Origin: Syntrophomonadaceae bacterium
GTDB lineage: Bacteria; Bacillota; DSM-12270; Thermacetogeniales; Thermacetogeniaceae
Direction of reading: 5' to 3'
DNA: 60,614 nt
Assembly: GCA_012840385.1 (NCBI GenBank)
Contig: DULK01000062.1
Span: 1-60,614, forward strand
The position numbers and the translations under genes are program-made. Of the stretch, positions 10,617 through 21,329 are shown piece after piece. Every line of letters begins with the position of its first letter. Position 1 is the stretch's first letter. Under the pieces are notes generated by a model. The model saw nothing but the letters and a program-made list of their open reading frames with translations. It was not told the origin of the DNA and searched no databases.

Positions 10617-10662
10617 TTAAGTAAGTATGTAATCCAGGGTTGAGCCATGGGTCGCCCGTCAC

Positions 10663-12219
10663 CTACACTTTAGCCTGCACCGGTGCAAGCAGTGAGCGTC
10701 CGGTCATTTCCGGAGGCTGGGGAATCCCCATGATGTCCAGGATCGTGGGGGCGATGTCCTCCAGGGCGCCCCCCGACCTGAGGGAACTCCCGCGGTACTC
10801 TTCGCCGACCAGAATAAAGGGAACGGCATTGGTGGTATGGGCGGTATGCGCCTCCTTCCCGTCCTCCTCCAGCATCTGCTCGGCATTGCCGTGGTCGGCG
10901 GTGACCAGGGCCACCCCACCTTTATCCAGGATGGCGTTCACAACCCGCCCCAGGCATTCGTCCACAACGGCGACGGCCTTGACGGCAGCGTCCAGGATCC
11001 CGGTGTGGCCCACCATGTCGGGATTGGCATAATTGAGAATGATAACGTCGTACTTGCCCCCGGCGATCTCCTCAAGCACCCGGTCGGTAACCTCGTAGGC
11101 ACTCATTTCCGGCTTGAGATCGTAGGTGGCCACCTTCGGGGAGGGGATCAGGATCCTGTCCTCGCCGGGGTTCGGCGCTTCCATCCCCCCGTTGAAGAAA
11201 AAGGTAACATGGGCGTACTTTTCCGTTTCGGCGATCCTTAGCTGCCTGAGCCCCCTTCCCGCCAGCACCTCCCCCAGGGTGTTCTTCAGGCTCTGAGGCG
11301 GAAAGGCCACCGGGGCATCGATGGTGACATCGTACTGGGTCATGCAGACGAAGTGCACCCCTGGGTAACCCTCCTTACGCCTGAAGCCGGTAAATTCCCG
11401 GTCCGTAAAGGCGCGGGTGATCTCCCGGGCGCGGTCGGCCCTGAAGTTATAGAAGATGACCACGTCCCCCGGTGCAACCCTCCCCACCGGGTTGCCCTCC
11501 CTGTCAATGATCACTGTGGGGACGAGAAATTCGTCGGTGACACCCTCCTCGTAGGATCTCTCCACCGCCGCCTGGGCAAGGGTCGCCTTTTCCCCCTCGC
11601 CGTAGACGATGGCGTTAAAGGCCTTTTCTACCCGCTCCCAGCGCTTGTCGCGGTCCATGGCATAGTAGCGGCCCATCAGGGTGGCGATTTTTCCCGTATT
11701 CAGCTCCTGGCACTTCTTCTCCACTTCCTGGATGTATTCCTTGGCGCTGGCCGGAGGCACGTCCCGCCCGTCCAAAAAGGCGTGGATGAAAACCCTGGGC
11801 AGGCCGTAGCGGCGCGCCATTTCCAGGAGGGCATAGAGGTGTGTCAGGTGGCTGTGCACCCCTCCGTCGGAAACCAGGCCGAACAAATGGAGGGAGGCCC
11901 TCCCCTCCTGAGCCTTTTTCATAGCCTCCACCAGCACCGGGTTGGTGAAAAACTCTCCGGTGCGGATCGCCTTGCTGATCCTGGTAATATCCTGGTAGAC
12001 GACCCGGCCGGCCCCGATGTTCAGGTGTCCTACTTCCGAATTGCCCATCTGCCCGAAGGGAAGCCCCACCTCTTCACCCGAGGCGGCAAGGGTGGTATGA
12101 GGGTAGGTCTCTAGAAGACGCCTGAAATTCGGAGTTTCGGCAAGACATAAAGAGTTTCCCCTTTCCTGGGGGGAACACCCCCACCCGTCCAGAATGATTA
12201 ATGCGAGCGGGCCTTTCAA
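10663..12219 (-). CDS. gpmI: 2,3-bisphosphoglycerate-independent phosphoglycerate mutase
   Basis: Interconverts 3- and 2-phosphoglycerate, using two Mn ions and a phosphoserine intermediate. The 518 residues show the alkaline-phosphatase-fold motifs: ALIILDGWG at the start, [14 protein letters not shown] with the phosphorylated Ser, DGRDVPP, and the metal ligands in [11 protein letters not shown] near the C-terminus. The start is a TTG that overlaps the TGA of tpiA (TTGA), with AAGGGGG upstream, so translation is probably coupled. Confidence 0.97.
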   Translation of the reverse strand: MKGPLALIILDGWGCSPQERGNSLCLAETPNFRRLLETYPHTTLAASGEEVGLPFGQMGNSEVGHLNIGAGRVVYQDITRISKAIRTGEFFTNPVLVEAMKKAQEGRASLHLFGLVSDGGVHSHLTHLYALLEMARRYGLPRVFIHAFLDGRDVPPASAKEYIQEVEKKCQELNTGKIATLMGRYYAMDRDKRWERVEKAFNAIVYGEGEKATLAQAAVERSYEEGVTDEFLVPTVIIDREGNPVGRVAPGDVVIFYNFRADRAREITRAFTDREFTGFRRKEGYPGVHFVCMTQYDVTIDAPVAFPPQSLKNTLGEVLAGRGLRQLRIAETEKYAHVTFFFNGGMEAPNPGEDRILIPSPKVATYDLKPEMSAYEVTDRVLEEIAGGKYDVIILNYANPDMVGHTGILDAAVKAVAVVDECLGRVVNAILDKGGVALVTADHGNAEQMLEEDGKEAHTAHTTNAVPFILVGEEYRGSSLRSGGALEDIAPTILDIMGIPQPPEMTGRSLLAPVQAKV

Positions 12220-13001
12220 TCACGCTGCCCCCTTACTTCCGCTGCGCCGCGGATAATCGCCGTAAAGGAATCCACATTCAAGCTCGCTCCCCCTACCAGT
12301 ACCCCGTCGATCTCCTCTTCCTGCATAAAGGAACCGATCAGCTCCGGTTTTACACTCCCCCCGTAAAGGAAGCGAACCTGCCCGGCAACAGCCTCGTTCT
12401 GGAGGTCTGCAAGCTCCTCCCGCAGGGCTTTGATCACGGCAACAGCATCCGCCGGAGTCGCCGTTTTGCCCGTCCCGATCGCCCAGACAGGCTCGTATGC
12501 CACCACCAGGTCCGCCGGGTTAATTGTTCCCAGGCCGGAGAGGCCCGCCTGCAGCTGCCTGCGGCAGAAGGCCTCGGCACCCCCTGCCTCCCGGATGGAG
12601 AGATCTTCACCAAGGCAGAAGATCGGACGCAATCCGTAGGTAAGTGCGGCTTCCAGCTTCTGCCGGATTTGCTCGTCCGTCTCCCCGAAGTGCCGGCGGC
12701 GCTCTGAGTGCCCCAGGATCACGTAACGGCAGCCAAGGGCCTGGAGCATGGGGCCTGAAACCTCACCAGTGTAAGCCCCCTCCGGTGCCCAGTGCATGTT
12801 CTGAGCGCCCCAGCCGATCCTGCTCCCGGCCAGTTCGGTAGCCACAGCCGGAAGTGCCGGGAAGGGAGGGCAGACGATCACCTCCACTCCACCCAGGCCT
12901 TGTGCCTTCTCCCTCAGGAGACGGGCGAACTGCTTGGCCTCTGCCGGGGTCTTATACATCTTCCAGTTCCCCGCCACCAAAGGGATTCTGTTATACTTCA
13001 T
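12216..13001 (-). CDS. tpiA: Triosephosphate isomerase
   Basis: Interconverts dihydroxyacetone phosphate and glyceraldehyde 3-phosphate. The 261-residue TIM barrel has the substrate Lys in GNWKMYK, the electrophilic His in ILGHSERR and the catalytic Glu in [12 protein letters not shown], followed by the phosphate loop [10 protein letters not shown] used ATG 13001 behind AGGAG; the frame extends 10 codons upstream without family similarity. It starts 33 bp after pgk and overlaps gpmI by four bases. Confidence 0.97.
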   Translation of the reverse strand: MKYNRIPLVAGNWKMYKTPAEAKQFARLLREKAQGLGGVEVIVCPPFPALPAVATELAGSRIGWGAQNMHWAPEGAYTGEVSGPMLQALGCRYVILGHSERRRHFGETDEQIRQKLEAALTYGLRPIFCLGEDLSIREAGGAEAFCRRQLQAGLSGLGTINPADLVVAYEPVWAIGTGKTATPADAVAVIKALREELADLQNEAVAGQVRFLYGGSVKPELIGSFMQEEEIDGVLVGGASLNVDSFTAIIRGAAEVRGQRD

Positions 13002-13034
13002 CTCTCCTGCTCCTCTCTTGGTCCCGGGCATGCC

Positions 13035-14216
13035 TTATTCTTTTTCCAGAACTGCGACACCCGGGAGTTCCCTGCCCTCCAGGAATTCCAGGGATGCCCC
13101 GCCACCGGTGGAGGCATGGGTGACCTTATCCGCCAGGCCGAACTTCTCCAGAACGGCCAGCGTATCACCGCCGCCCACCACGGAAACGATACCCGGGCGG
13201 GTCAGGGCACGGGCAATCGCCTCGCTGCCGCGGGCGAAGGCATCTTTTTCAAACAGGCCGAGCGGCCCGTTCCAGAAAACGGTCCTTGCATTCCCCAGGA
13301 TCAGGGTGAAGCGCTCGACGGTCTTCGGCCCGATGTCCAGGGCCCGCCAGCCCTCCGGCACCTCCCGCGGGCTGACCACTTTTGTGGCGGCTTCGTCGCC
13401 GTCCCGGGCTATTACCAGATCGACGGGAAGCTCCACCTCGATACCCCTCCGCCGCACACCGTCGAGAAACTCTCCGGCAAACTCCACGTGCTCCTCGTCC
13501 ACCAGGGAGTCACCCAGGGAATACCCTTCCGCCCGCAGGAAGGTGTTTGCCATACCTCCCCCCAGCAGGAAGCCGTTCACCTTCTCCACCAGGTTCTTCA
13601 AAACACCGATCTTGTCGGCAACCTTGGCCCCTCCCAGCACCGCGATGAAAGGACGCCCGGGATCGGATAATATGCCGCCCAGGGCCTTGACCTCCTTTTC
13701 CATCAGGAACCCGGCATAGGCCGGGAGGAACTCCGCTACGCCGGCGGTGGAGGCGTGGGCGCGATGGGCGGTGCCAAAGGCATCGTTTACATAAACATCC
13801 CCCAGGGAGGCCAGCTTGCGCGCAAATTCCCGGTCATTGGCCTCCTCCTCCGGATGGAAGCGCAGGTTTTCCAGCAGGAGCACATCCCCGGGCCTGAGCC
13901 GGGACACGGCCTGCTCTACTTCGGGCCCTATGCAGTCGTCCGCCTTCTGCACCTCTTTGCCCAAAAGTTCACCGAGCCGCCTGGCCACGTCGTTCATGCG
14001 AAGCTTCTCCACAACCTTTCCCTTGGGGCGCCCCAGATGGCTCATCAGGATCGCCTTTGCCCCCTGATCCAGTATGTAGCGGATCGTGGGAAGGGTGGCC
14101 CTGATCCTGGCATCGTCCGTCACCCGCCCCTGTTCATCGACAGGAACGTTGAAATCAACCCGCACCAGGATCCTTTTATCTTTTAATGAAATATCCCTGA
14201 TCGTCTTCAGGCTCAT
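13035..14216 (-). CDS. pgk: Phosphoglycerate kinase
   Basis: Transfers phosphate between 1,3-bisphosphoglycerate and ADP. The 393-residue product has the hallmark KRILVRVDFNVP at residues 14-25, the basic patch in MSHLGRPKGK, NDAFGTAHRAHAST, and the nucleotide-binding GGGDTLA near the end. The ATG at 14216 (MSLKTIRD) lies behind AAGGGGGG; the longer frame upstream is the 3' end of gap read out of frame. It follows gap by 13 bp in the same operon. Confidence 0.97.
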   Translation of the reverse strand: MSLKTIRDISLKDKRILVRVDFNVPVDEQGRVTDDARIRATLPTIRYILDQGAKAILMSHLGRPKGKVVEKLRMNDVARRLGELLGKEVQKADDCIGPEVEQAVSRLRPGDVLLLENLRFHPEEEANDREFARKLASLGDVYVNDAFGTAHRAHASTAGVAEFLPAYAGFLMEKEVKALGGILSDPGRPFIAVLGGAKVADKIGVLKNLVEKVNGFLLGGGMANTFLRAEGYSLGDSLVDEEHVEFAGEFLDGVRRRGIEVELPVDLVIARDGDEAATKVVSPREVPEGWRALDIGPKTVERFTLILGNARTVFWNGPLGLFEKDAFARGSEAIARALTRPGIVSVVGGGDTLAVLEKFGLADKVTHASTGGGASLEFLEGRELPGVAVLEKE

Positions 14217-14229
14217 CCACTGCCCCCCC

Positions 14230-15240
<1,011 letters not shown>

Positions 15241-15437
15241 TTAGCCTCCTCTATTTTAATGTACAGAAAATCACCTTAATATTTAGTATGCAAAAAACTA
15301 GCCGGTTCTATAAGGCATCACCATTCCCCTCCGTCCCCTCCGGCTGCCAACTCGTAAAGGCAACCGGAATTTGTTAATCAAAAATGACGTCACCTAATTA
15401 TAAGATCCGGGCAAATAATATATAACATTACAATAAA

Positions 15438-15465
15438 ATTATATACTATATCGCTGGCAATGCAA
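15438..15465 (-). promoter_or_regulatory. Candidate SigA promoter of the glycolytic operon
   Basis: On the minus strand TTGCAT (15465-15460) and TATAAT (15443-15438) are separated by 16 bp. Other AT-rich choices exist nearby, so the assignment is moderate. Confidence 0.4.
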
Positions 15466-15501
15466 CCCAACCGGGCCGGAAAAGCTGAAAGCCGGAGAAA
15501 T

Positions 15502-15527
15502 AAAAAATAAGGGCTCGTTTGGGCCCC
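15502..15527 (-). terminator. Weak rpoN terminator
   Basis: GGGC and GCCC form a short stem, followed on the minus strand by TTATTTTTTATTT. Confidence 0.35.
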
Positions 15528-15583
15528 ATTTGGGTCAGAAGAAGCCTCCCTGTTCAGCGTAAAAGCATATTTCGATTTTCCTT

Positions 15584-16993
15584 TTATGTAAACCGTTTTC
15601 GCTGCCGGACGGGAGGAATGCCGATCTCCTGTCTGTACTTTGCTACGGTTCTCCTGGCAATGTTGATCCCCTTCGCCTGCAGCAGTTCGCAAAGCTGCTG
15701 ATCGCTCAACGGTTTGCGGGCATCTTCCTTCTCCACCAGTTCCTTCAGCATGCGCTTGATGCTCTCCGCAGCAACCATTTCGCCCTCCAGGACGTTTGCC
15801 ACTCCGCTGTTAAAGAAAAATTTCAATTCAAACACACCCTGCGGGGTCTGGACATACTTGTTGGCAATGGTTCTGCTGACGGTGGATTCATGAAGCCCCG
15901 ATACACCGGCAATCTGCTTGAGGGTCAGGGGTTTGAGGTACTTAACACCGCGTTCCAGGAATTCCTTCTGATGGTCCACAATGCACTGGACGACCCGATA
16001 CAGGGTCAGGCGCCGCTGCTCGATGCTGCGGATCAGCCAGATCGCCGACTTCAACTTGTTTTCAATAAACTGCGCCGTCGCCGGATCGCAGCTTTCTTTC
16101 TGTTTCAAGAGGGTTTGGTAGGTTTTATTGATCATTAAACGCGGTACAGAAATGTCATTGACAATAACAACATACTCCCCGTCGACTTTTTCCACAACCA
16201 CATCGGGAATGATATAACGGGTATCCCCCGTACGGGAAAAGTTACGACCGGGTTTTGGGTCCAGGGACTTAATCAGATCGGCCATCATCTGGACTTCCTG
16301 AACCGTCACCCCCAGGGCAGTGGCGATCTTTTGCAGTTTGCCGCTGGCCAGGTCACCCAGGAAAAAGCGCACCAGTTTTTCGATGACGGGCGTGCGCTGG
16401 CCGCGCTGCTCCAGCTGGATCAGGAGGCATTCGGAGAGATCGCGCCCGCCCACTCCGGGAGGATCGAAGGTCTGGATTACGTGCAGGACCCGTTCTATGC
16501 TTGCAAGAGGAAAACCGCACATTTTCTGGACCTCTTCCAGGCCGATCTGGAGATACCCCTGGTCGTTGATATTTCCAATGAGGAATTCACCGATTTTACG
16601 GAGCGTGGGATCAGATATGGCGAGATGCAGCTGCAGAGTCAGATATTCATGGAGGCTCGGTGCCTGGGAGACAAAGTGCTCGAAACCGGCGCGTTCCCCG
16701 TCGTCCTGTTCAGCCCAGGCCCTATCCAGGGTGCGGTCAAAGTGCCCACACTCCGACAGGTAGTCGCACCAATCACTTGTAAATTCGTCGGCCCTGGTTC
16801 GTTCCGGGATATCGTTGTCCTCGGTATCCAGCTCCTCGGGAACCTCAAGGAGAGGATTCTCCAGCATTGCATTTTCAATGTACTGGACGAGTTCTGCGGC
16901 AGACAGCTGGAGAACGGTGATGGCCTGGCGCAGTTCCGGTGTCATGATCAGCTTTTGGGTTTGTTCAAGGTTGAGACCGTAACCTAGATGCAT
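15584..16993 (-). CDS. rpoN: RNA polymerase sigma-54 factor
   Basis: Sigma-54 directs RNA polymerase to -24/-12 promoters that need an AAA+ activator. The 469-residue product has the Gln/Leu-rich region I (EQTQKLIMTPELRQAITVLQ), the core-binding middle, a helix-turn-helix (HESTVSRTIANKYVQTPQG) and a C-terminal RpoN box, ARRTVAKYRQEIGIPP. The usual box is ARRTVAKYRE; here the last residue is Q. I used ATG 16993 behind GGGAGGGGGG, since the frame upstream has no family match. It sits between the DUF502 gene and gap; no activator gene is in the window. Confidence 0.95.
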   Translation of the reverse strand: MHLGYGLNLEQTQKLIMTPELRQAITVLQLSAAELVQYIENAMLENPLLEVPEELDTEDNDIPERTRADEFTSDWCDYLSECGHFDRTLDRAWAEQDDGERAGFEHFVSQAPSLHEYLTLQLHLAISDPTLRKIGEFLIGNINDQGYLQIGLEEVQKMCGFPLASIERVLHVIQTFDPPGVGGRDLSECLLIQLEQRGQRTPVIEKLVRFFLGDLASGKLQKIATALGVTVQEVQMMADLIKSLDPKPGRNFSRTGDTRYIIPDVVVEKVDGEYVVIVNDISVPRLMINKTYQTLLKQKESCDPATAQFIENKLKSAIWLIRSIEQRRLTLYRVVQCIVDHQKEFLERGVKYLKPLTLKQIAGVSGLHESTVSRTIANKYVQTPQGVFELKFFFNSGVANVLEGEMVAAESIKRMLKELVEKEDARKPLSDQQLCELLQAKGINIARRTVAKYRQEIGIPPVRQRKRFT

Positions 16994-17097
16994 CGAAAAG
17001 ACCCCCCTCCCTTTTAAGCTAAAATTTCGACCGATTTCGCAGGATTCCTGCTTACCTGTCAACACCCCATGCGATTTTTACAGTGATAAACTTAAAC

Positions 17098-17757
17098 TTA
17101 ACCGGAGTGGAAGGTCTGGCGCCTGTAGACCGGAATATCCTCACCCCCAAAATCCCTTGCTCTTTTCTGGTATGAAGGAGGAGCAACGATCCCTCCGGAT
17201 AGAAGCAGCTTCAGCCCGTCTTCTACACTCATCTCCAGAATGCGAACGTCCTTGCGTGGTACCATGATTAAAACCCCCTGGGTGGGAGGGGATGCAGGCA
17301 TAAATACGTTTAGCAGATCTTCACCGGCTTCCCTGCTTATTTCGGCAGGTGCTTCCCCGGTAATGAAACCGATAGAATAAATATCCCGCCGCGGGTATTC
17401 CACCAGCACTGCGTGCCGAAAAACGCCCCGCTGCTGCATCGTGACCGCCTCCATCACCTGCTTGGCAACCGTGTAAATACTCTTGACAACAGGAATGCGC
17501 CGCAGTATTTCTTCCCCCAGGGCCAGGAGTTTTCTCCCCACCACATTGGTGCCAAAGAGTCCGGCCAGGAAGACGAGAGCGAGCATGATCAGGAAGCCCA
17601 GTCCGGGCACAGGGCGGCCGATATAATATTCGATCAGATTTCGCAGGATACCATCTACCAGCTTAAAGGCGAAAACCAGGATGTAGCCGGTTATAATGAC
17701 AGGCAAAAGGACAAAGATGCCTGTGATGAAATACCGGCGGATCAGCCTCCAGAGCAT
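17098..17757 (-). CDS. DUF502 family membrane protein
   Basis: A 219-residue protein with two membrane segments (about residues 10-33 and 53-72) followed by a soluble domain with IPVVKSIYTVAKQV, VLVEYPRRDIYSIGFITG and VFMPASPPTQGVLIMVPR, all typical of DUF502. The molecular role of the family is not established. It is the last gene of the rapZ-yvcK-whiA group and starts immediately at the whiA stop. Confidence 0.9.
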   Translation of the reverse strand: MLWRLIRRYFITGIFVLLPVIITGYILVFAFKLVDGILRNLIEYYIGRPVPGLGFLIMLALVFLAGLFGTNVVGRKLLALGEEILRRIPVVKSIYTVAKQVMEAVTMQQRGVFRHAVLVEYPRRDIYSIGFITGEAPAEISREAGEDLLNVFMPASPPTQGVLIMVPRKDVRILEMSVEDGLKLLLSGGIVAPPSYQKRARDFGGEDIPVYRRQTFHSG

Positions 17758-17758
17758 T

Positions 17759-18712
17759 CTATACCTTCACCTCAGACTTTTTTTCGTTCCGTATTTGTTC
17801 GGCGATACGCCGCAGTTCCCGCATGCGGTGGTTGACGCCGGACTTGCCCACCGGCTTGCCCAGCAGTCTGCCGAGTTCTGTAAGACTGGCTTCAGGGTGG
17901 CGGAGACGGAGTTCGGCAAGCTCACGCAGCTTGGGGGGCAGGGATGCAAGTCCGACCCGTTCCTCGATCTCCTTGATCATCTCCACCTGTTTGAGGCCTG
18001 TATCCACCGTTTTTTTCAGGTTGGCCGTCTCACAGTTAACCAGCCTGTTCACCCTGTTTCGCATATCCTTCAAAATACGGCTGTTTTCGTAACCAAGCAC
18101 TCCCTGCACTGCTCCGATTACCCGCAGAAACTCCCCGATCTGATCGGCTTCTTTCAGGTAAACCACATACCTGCCGTTATGCTCCCTCAGACCTGGTGCA
18201 AGACCGAAGCGGAGGAGGGTTGTGACTACTTCTCTCGCAGCCTCGTCGGTATTCAGGTTAAACTCCAGTTGATAAGAGTGATCCGGATTGCTGATAAAAC
18301 CGCTTCCCATGAAACAGCCCCTTAAAAATACCCGGCGGCAGCATGCCCGGTCCAGGACTCTGGTGTCGAGGCGTTCTTTTATTCTGTTTTTCCGGTCGAC
18401 CAGTCCGAGTTCCCGGAGAACGGAGAGATTCCCCTGCTGAACGGGAAGCTCAACCACAAAAACGTGGTAACACCGGGGACGGGTATAATGACGCAGCGTA
18501 ACGGTTGCCTGCCAGCCCAGTCTCTTGGTAAGCTTAAAAATTGTTCTGGCGATTACAGCTTTGGGGGTGGCCAGCAGCAGGGTGCCGGGGTGGTGCCCGA
18601 TCTGCAGGCTACCCGAGACCCGGGCCAGGGCTGCCAGTTCCGCCCGGAGGCAGCAACCCCGTTCCGGTATAATCCGGGCAACCTCGTTTTTTACCTGTTC
18701 GGTAAATGACAT
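17759..18712 (-). CDS. whiA: Sporulation/division regulator WhiA
   Basis: WhiA is a DNA-binding protein of Gram-positive bacteria that affects cell division and chromosome segregation and, in actinobacteria, sporulation. The 317-residue product has the N-terminal homing-endonuclease-like domain (ACCRRVFLRGCFMGSGFISN) and a C-terminal helix-turn-helix (LRHPEASLTELGRLLG, SGVNHRMRELRRIAE). It follows yvcK by six bases, the order conserved across Firmicutes and Actinobacteria. Confidence 0.95.
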   Translation of the reverse strand: MSFTEQVKNEVARIIPERGCCLRAELAALARVSGSLQIGHHPGTLLLATPKAVIARTIFKLTKRLGWQATVTLRHYTRPRCYHVFVVELPVQQGNLSVLRELGLVDRKNRIKERLDTRVLDRACCRRVFLRGCFMGSGFISNPDHSYQLEFNLNTDEAAREVVTTLLRFGLAPGLREHNGRYVVYLKEADQIGEFLRVIGAVQGVLGYENSRILKDMRNRVNRLVNCETANLKKTVDTGLKQVEMIKEIEERVGLASLPPKLRELAELRLRHPEASLTELGRLLGKPVGKSGVNHRMRELRRIAEQIRNEKKSEVKV

Positions 18713-18718
18713 CGGCTC

Positions 18719-19726
18719 TCATCCTTTTCCAACCAGGTACATCACTGCACGGGCCAGTTTATGGGGATCGTGCCGGACCAGTTCGTTTTCCTCTAAAAGA
18801 TCAGCCGCCACCAAACTTACTCCCAGTTTAACCAATTCCGGAACGTCCACGACAACCGGAGCAGCTCCCTGTTGAGCATAATTCTTTCTTTTCTCCTGGG
18901 AGATCACCTGGGTGTTTACCAGGCAAAAATCGATCCAGCCGCGCCCCACGTGATCGTAGATGGCCCGCAGGTGCTGGGATGCCGTGTATCCTGTAGTCTC
19001 ACCCGGTTGGGTCATGCAGTTGCAGATATAGCACTTCAATGCCCGCGACCTCTTCACGGCAGCCGCGATCTCTTTTACCAGCAGGTTGGGAAGAACGCTG
19101 GTATACAGGCTTCCCGGCCCCAGCAAAATCAGGTCGGCCTGGGCTATGGCTTCAATGGCTTCCGGCACCGGGGGGCACTCCTCCGGTGTGAGAAAAACCC
19201 TCTTGATCGGCGCATGGGCATGGGAGATATTGCTTTCACCGCTGATCAGGGTTCCGTCCGCAAGCTCGGCGTGCAGCACCACCTGGTTCAGAGTGGACGG
19301 AAGCACCCGGCCGCGGACCTTGAGAACCTTGCTGGCCTCTTTGACGGCGTTTTGAAAATCGCCGGCGATGTCCACCAGGGCTGTGATCAGCAGGTTCCCC
19401 AGGCTGTGGCCCGCCAGCTCTTTCCCCTGCCCGAAACGGTACCGGAACAACCTGTCCATCAGTGTTTCCGTCTCCGCCAGAGCGATCAGGCAGTTGCGGA
19501 TGTCCCCGGGCGGCAGGATGCCGAATTCTCCCCGCAGCCTTCCGGAGCTTCCACCGTCATCCGCAACGGTAACGATGGCCGTAATGTTATCGGTGTATTC
19601 CTTTATGCCGCGCAGCAGCACGGGAAGGCCGGTCCCTCCCCCCAGGGCAACGATACGGGGGCCGCGCCGCAGGAAGTAGCGGCGGGATATCTGACGGATA
19701 AGGCCGGCAACTTTCCGGTAATTCAT
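18719..19726 (-). CDS. yvcK: YvcK/CofD-like gluconeogenesis factor
   Basis: YvcK binds UDP-GlcNAc in Bacillus and is needed for growth on gluconeogenic carbon and for cell shape; its catalytic activity is unknown. The 335 residues show the CofD-like signatures [36 protein letters not shown] and [15 protein letters not shown]. The start codon overlaps the rapZ stop (ATGA), so the two are translationally coupled. A hydrophilic N-terminal extension of about 20 residues precedes the fold. Confidence 0.95.
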   Translation of the reverse strand: MNYRKVAGLIRQISRRYFLRRGPRIVALGGGTGLPVLLRGIKEYTDNITAIVTVADDGGSSGRLRGEFGILPPGDIRNCLIALAETETLMDRLFRYRFGQGKELAGHSLGNLLITALVDIAGDFQNAVKEASKVLKVRGRVLPSTLNQVVLHAELADGTLISGESNISHAHAPIKRVFLTPEECPPVPEAIEAIAQADLILLGPGSLYTSVLPNLLVKEIAAAVKRSRALKCYICNCMTQPGETTGYTASQHLRAIYDHVGRGWIDFCLVNTQVISQEKRKNYAQQGAAPVVVDVPELVKLGVSLVAADLLEENELVRHDPHKLARAVMYLVGKG

Positions 19727-20610
19727 GCCGGCTTCACCGCCCGTACGTGGGGTAAATCCCGGTGGTGCAGTTGAAGCCGGTAGCTGCGCCTGAGCAGTTC
19801 GCCCAGCCTTTCCACGATCGCCACCGACCTGTGCTGCCCTCCCGTGCAGCCGATGGCAATGACCAGATGGGTTTTGCCTTCCTTGACGTAGTTGGGGATC
19901 AGGAACTGCACCAGGCTGACGAAGCGGCGCATAAAGCTTTTTGTAACCGGGTGGGAGAAAACGTAGCGGGATACGGCAGGATCGAGCCCCGTCAGGTGCT
20001 TTAGCTCCTCCACGTAGTTGGGATTGGGGAGGAAACGCACATCGATCACCAGGTCTGCATCCAGAGGGATGCCGTATTTATAGCCAAAGGACAGCAGGCT
20101 GATGGTGATCGGCCGGGTGTCGTCAACTACCCTGAACAACTGGCAGAGGTTTTCCTTCAGAAGGCGCGGCGTCATGTCTGAGGTGTCAATGATGATGTTG
20201 GCCAACCCGCGCAGTTCCTGGAGCCGCACCCTCTCGGAACGGATGGCCTCCAGGACGGAGCCGTCTTCGCCCAACGGGTGCTGCCTGCGGGTTTCCTTGA
20301 AGCGGCGCACCAGGACGGCATCCGAGGCCTCCAGAAAAAGGATCTCGTACTTGATCCCCTGCTTGCTGAGCTTCTTCAGTTCCTCGCTCAGGGAATCAAA
20401 GAAAAGGCCGCGCACGTCGATCACCAGGGCAACTCGTTTAACCTTTCCCCCGGACTGCTGGCACAGTTCCGTAATCTTGGGGATCAGCATCGCCGGAAGG
20501 TTGTCTACGCAAAAGAAGCCCAGGTCCTCCAGACACCTGATGGCCTGGGTCTTTCCCGCTCCCGAAAGTCCGGTCACGATCACCAGACGGATGTCTCCGG
20601 CCTCCTGCAT
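19723..20610 (-). CDS. rapZ: RNase adapter / nucleotide-binding protein RapZ
   Basis: RapZ-family P-loop proteins bind nucleotides; in E. coli RapZ guides RNase E to the GlmZ RNA, and the Bacillus homologue YvcJ is an NTPase. The 295-residue protein has the Walker A motif GLSGAGKT at residues 14-21 and the conserved C-terminal block [15 protein letters not shown]. The start lies behind GGGGGGAGGAG. It opens the rapZ-yvcK-whiA-DUF502 operon and faces the structured repeat at 20.8-21.3 kb. Confidence 0.95.
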   Translation of the reverse strand: MQEAGDIRLVIVTGLSGAGKTQAIRCLEDLGFFCVDNLPAMLIPKITELCQQSGGKVKRVALVIDVRGLFFDSLSEELKKLSKQGIKYEILFLEASDAVLVRRFKETRRQHPLGEDGSVLEAIRSERVRLQELRGLANIIIDTSDMTPRLLKENLCQLFRVVDDTRPITISLLSFGYKYGIPLDADLVIDVRFLPNPNYVEELKHLTGLDPAVSRYVFSHPVTKSFMRRFVSLVQFLIPNYVKEGKTHLVIAIGCTGGQHRSVAIVERLGELLRRSYRLQLHHRDLPHVRAVKPA

Positions 20611-20767
20611 GGTGCTCCTCCCCCCTCAATAACTAACCTCTCAAAAACAGTTTAACATGACTCAGTTATTCTTGCCAGACAGCATGCCGCGGTGGGCGGC
20701 ACCACCGGAGATGAATAATGAGGAAAGGCATCCCCCAAACCTTTGGTGCAACAGAAGGTGAAAACCA

Positions 20768-21310
20768 GGTTATCCTTGCAGCCGGAGCGGCCCTGCGGAG
20801 GCTGTTATCTTGCCCTTGTGAAAATACCCGACGGGTCTACCGGCGCGCGACCCAGCACTCACCAAAACTCTGTTTCAGAATCGGCCTTTATTTAGTAATT
20901 CTGTTTTTTGTCTTCTTCAGCTTACGAAGCAGCAGTGAGTGCTGGGCGACCTATGGAAGGCCGGGTAACAGGACAGGCGAAGCGAGGATGACAGGTCGGG
21001 ATGCGAGTACTTCATCCTGAGGCGAAATTTAAGAACAATGAGCGACCTACGGAGGTTGTTACCTCGCCCTTGACGAGGAACAGCTAACGGCAGCCGAATC
21101 GAGACAGGATGTCGAGATAGGCGACTCTGCGGCATGGATGCCGTCATAGGAGCCGGTCGGCTGCCGTCTGCGACGAGTCTTAGGGCGAGTTCAACCGGAG
21201 TCCGGGAGCGAGTGTTTAAATTTCGCCTGAACCCAGAGCTGTCCCGAAGCGAGCCGTCGTCCTGTCCGGCCTGGAATCGGGAGTCGAGCAGTAGACCGGC
21301 GGGTGTATTC
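20768..21310. repeat. Large structured foldback with repeat modules
   Basis: A roughly 540-bp non-coding stretch rich in matched inverted repeats. Nested pairs are AATACCCG (20823-20830) with CGGGTGTATT (21299-21308), GGTCTAC (20834-20840) with GTAGACC (21291-21297), and CCCAGCACTCAC with GTGAGTGCTGGG (20851-20945). Further pairs are GGCCGG/ACAGGAC with GTCCTGT/CCGGCC, AGGCGAAATTTAA (21020) with TTAAATTTCGCCT (21216), and ACGGCAGCCGA (21087) with TCGGCTGCCGT (21157). A 58-base module at 21041-21098 is nearly identical to one at 60516-60573, and a diverged copy lies at 20768-20820. I do not recognise it as a known RNA family or IS. Confidence 0.7.
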
Positions 21311-21329
21311 GATGTATTTTCAGTGCAGG

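Noticed and set aside
20768-21310. Group II intron or CRISPR array
   Set aside because: No domain V-like GAGC..GUUC hairpin, no reverse transcriptase, and no regularly spaced identical repeats.
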